43,686 nt of DNA from Desulfurococcaceae archaeon (GTDB taxonomy: Archaea; Thermoproteota; Thermoprotei_A; Sulfolobales; NBVN01), in assembly GCA_020832985.1 (NCBI GenBank), contig JAJHRE010000005.1, positions 1-43,686 on the forward strand, in the 5' to 3' direction. The position numbers were made by a program, and so were the translations under genes. The notes beneath the pieces were generated by a model. It was given only the letters and a program-made list of their open reading frames with translations. It was not told the DNA's origin and made no database searches. Of the stretch, positions 42,974 through 43,686 are shown piece after piece. Within the stretch, counting starts at the first letter, position 1. Every line of letters starts with the position of its first letter.

Positions 42974-43136
42974 TCTTCACCTATCTAAGAGATCACCTCC
43001 CTCATCATCAACTAATGATATGTGGTAAGTACTTAAAAGTTAATTACTTCACTAAGAACTTATTCTTCGGTGTTTATACTGAGTAACTACAGCTACGGAA
43101 GCATATGTAGTAATGACTCTATAGTTGGTGGTTATC

Positions 43137-43686
43137 GTGAGTTCAGCATTAGATAAGTTATTAAGGGTTTTAGACCTAGTAGATATTAAGACATTCAAGA
43201 GGTTAGTACTTGTAGAATCAGATGAGGATTTAAACATGTTTAAGAGTTTCTTAGGTGATGAAGGTACTGCATACCTGCTTATACATGGGCTTCAGAATCC
43301 AGTAAGTAACTTCTGGTTTGAAATACCTGAGGACTCATTCCGAGAAATTATAACTTCATTTAAGCCTTACATAGTTGGTGAACTAACTGATTTGGTAGTA
43401 TACATTAGCTTAACCCCTTCAAACCTAGTAATTACTTACGAAGTACTTAAGGAGGTTAAAGTAGTTTGCGGTAATACTAGGAAGGTATTATTCATTAAGG
43501 TTAACTCACCAATTAATGATGATGAACTAACAAACATACTCACATATTTCGTGAGGGTCGTCAAGGAGGACTTAGTGAATTACGTAGTGATTATTAGTAA
43601 GGATTTATTAAAGTACTTAAGACTTATCAGCGATGATAATTCATTAATTAAATGTTTAGATATTATATTGAGGAATAGTGACGGTG
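43137..43686 (+). CDS. Unknown protein, 3' end cut off by window
   Basis: An open frame runs from GTG 43137 (or TTG 43125/GTG 43128) off the right edge, giving at least 183 residues. It is acidic, soluble and rich in strand-helix alternation (RLVLVES, LVVYISLTPSNLVITYE, KVLFIKVN, YVVIISKDLL). This pattern could be a Rossmann- or RecA-like fold, but no Walker or catalytic motif appears before the cut. Codon use matches the neighbours, so it is very likely a real gene. It is divergent from the Mrr-like nuclease gene, with about 163 bp between starts. Confidence 0.6.
   Translation, partial: MSSALDKLLRVLDLVDIKTFKRLVLVESDEDLNMFKSFLGDEGTAYLLIHGLQNPVSNFWFEIPEDSFREIITSFKPYIVGELTDLVVYISLTPSNLVITYEVLKEVKVVCGNTRKVLFIKVNSPINDDELTNILTYFVRVVKEDLVNYVVIISKDLLKYLRLISDDNSLIKCLDIILRNSDG

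Noticed and set aside
1-43686. Very frequent TTAGGT/ACCTAA words, which at first look like a dispersed repeat
   Set aside because: They arise from preferred TTA (Leu), AGG (Arg), GGT (Gly) and CCT (Pro) codons read in all frames. No fixed spacing or longer repeat unit is seen.

Overview
The window is a gene-dense piece of a hyperthermophilic-type archaeal chromosome, most likely a crenarchaeon (Thermoproteota, class Thermoprotei). The evidence is an archaeal SRP RNA, a tRNA-Leu with a bulge-helix-bulge intron, a nurA-herA-mre11-rad50 repair operon, archaeal UMP kinase, a bipartite lplA/lplB lipoate ligase, crenarchaeal-type PdxS, GGTGAT-type ribosome binding sites and frequent GTG/TTG starts. 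I cannot name the genus. There is no rRNA, CRISPR array, transposase, integrase or phage gene. All gaps between genes are under 300 bp. Layout, left to right. 1-5.1 kb: a cut LysE-type exporter, an HTH-CBS regulator, a DUF2192-like protein, an 88-aa orphan, a JAMM protease-like protein, an HtpX-type protease and a glyoxylate-reductase-like dehydrogenase. 5.2-9.6 kb: SRP RNA (minus strand), a small nucleotidyltransferase, a PiT phosphate permease whose frame is broken at a G6 run, its PhoU-like DUF47 partner, and a B12-binding radical SAM/TRAM protein with extra cysteines. 9.7-14 kb: an Ldh_2-type malate/lactate dehydrogenase, then a lipoate island: lplA-lplB-acylphosphatase on the minus strand, divergent from two overlapping radical SAM genes that look like the archaeal LipS1/LipS2 lipoyl synthase. 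14-18.1 kb: a complete tripartite tricarboxylate transporter (tctC-tctB-tctA), UMP kinase and tRNA-Leu(CAA). 18.3-25.7 kb: a DUF711 protein, an orphan OadB-like sodium pump subunit, an SDR, a Re-citrate-synthase-like enzyme overlapping an NAD-type isocitrate dehydrogenase, and an unusual Nramp-related transporter behind a dyad at its promoter. 25.7-30.3 kb (minus strand): a degenerate threonine-synthase-like protein fused to a winged helix, translationally coupled to pdxT and a frameshifted pdxS, then a metallophosphoesterase and a CDF-like membrane protein with lost metal ligands. 30.5-36.6 kb: nurA-herA-mre11-rad50. 36.6-43.7 kb: a fucose-isomerase-like protein, an ABC exporter pair, an iron-sulfur flavoprotein, a site-2 protease, a small anchored protein, a PD-(D/E)XK nuclease-like protein and a cut unknown gene. 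How the genes fit together: the citrate synthase/isocitrate dehydrogenase pair, the carboxylate transporter, the OadB subunit and the Ldh_2 dehydrogenase suggest import and use of di- and tricarboxylates, with an oxidative branch to 2-oxoglutarate. The lipoate island holds both salvage and synthesis of lipoyl groups. The most novel-looking unit is the pdxS-pdxT-pseudo-threonine-synthase/HTH operon. It has a 10-bp perfect palindrome just upstream of the predicted promoter. I propose it as an archaeal vitamin B6 regulatory system that would parallel, but not be homologous to, bacterial PdxR. Two conserved genes (pit and pdxS) carry frameshifts that could be sequencing errors, mutations or recoding, and herA appears to start at a non-canonical AUA codon.
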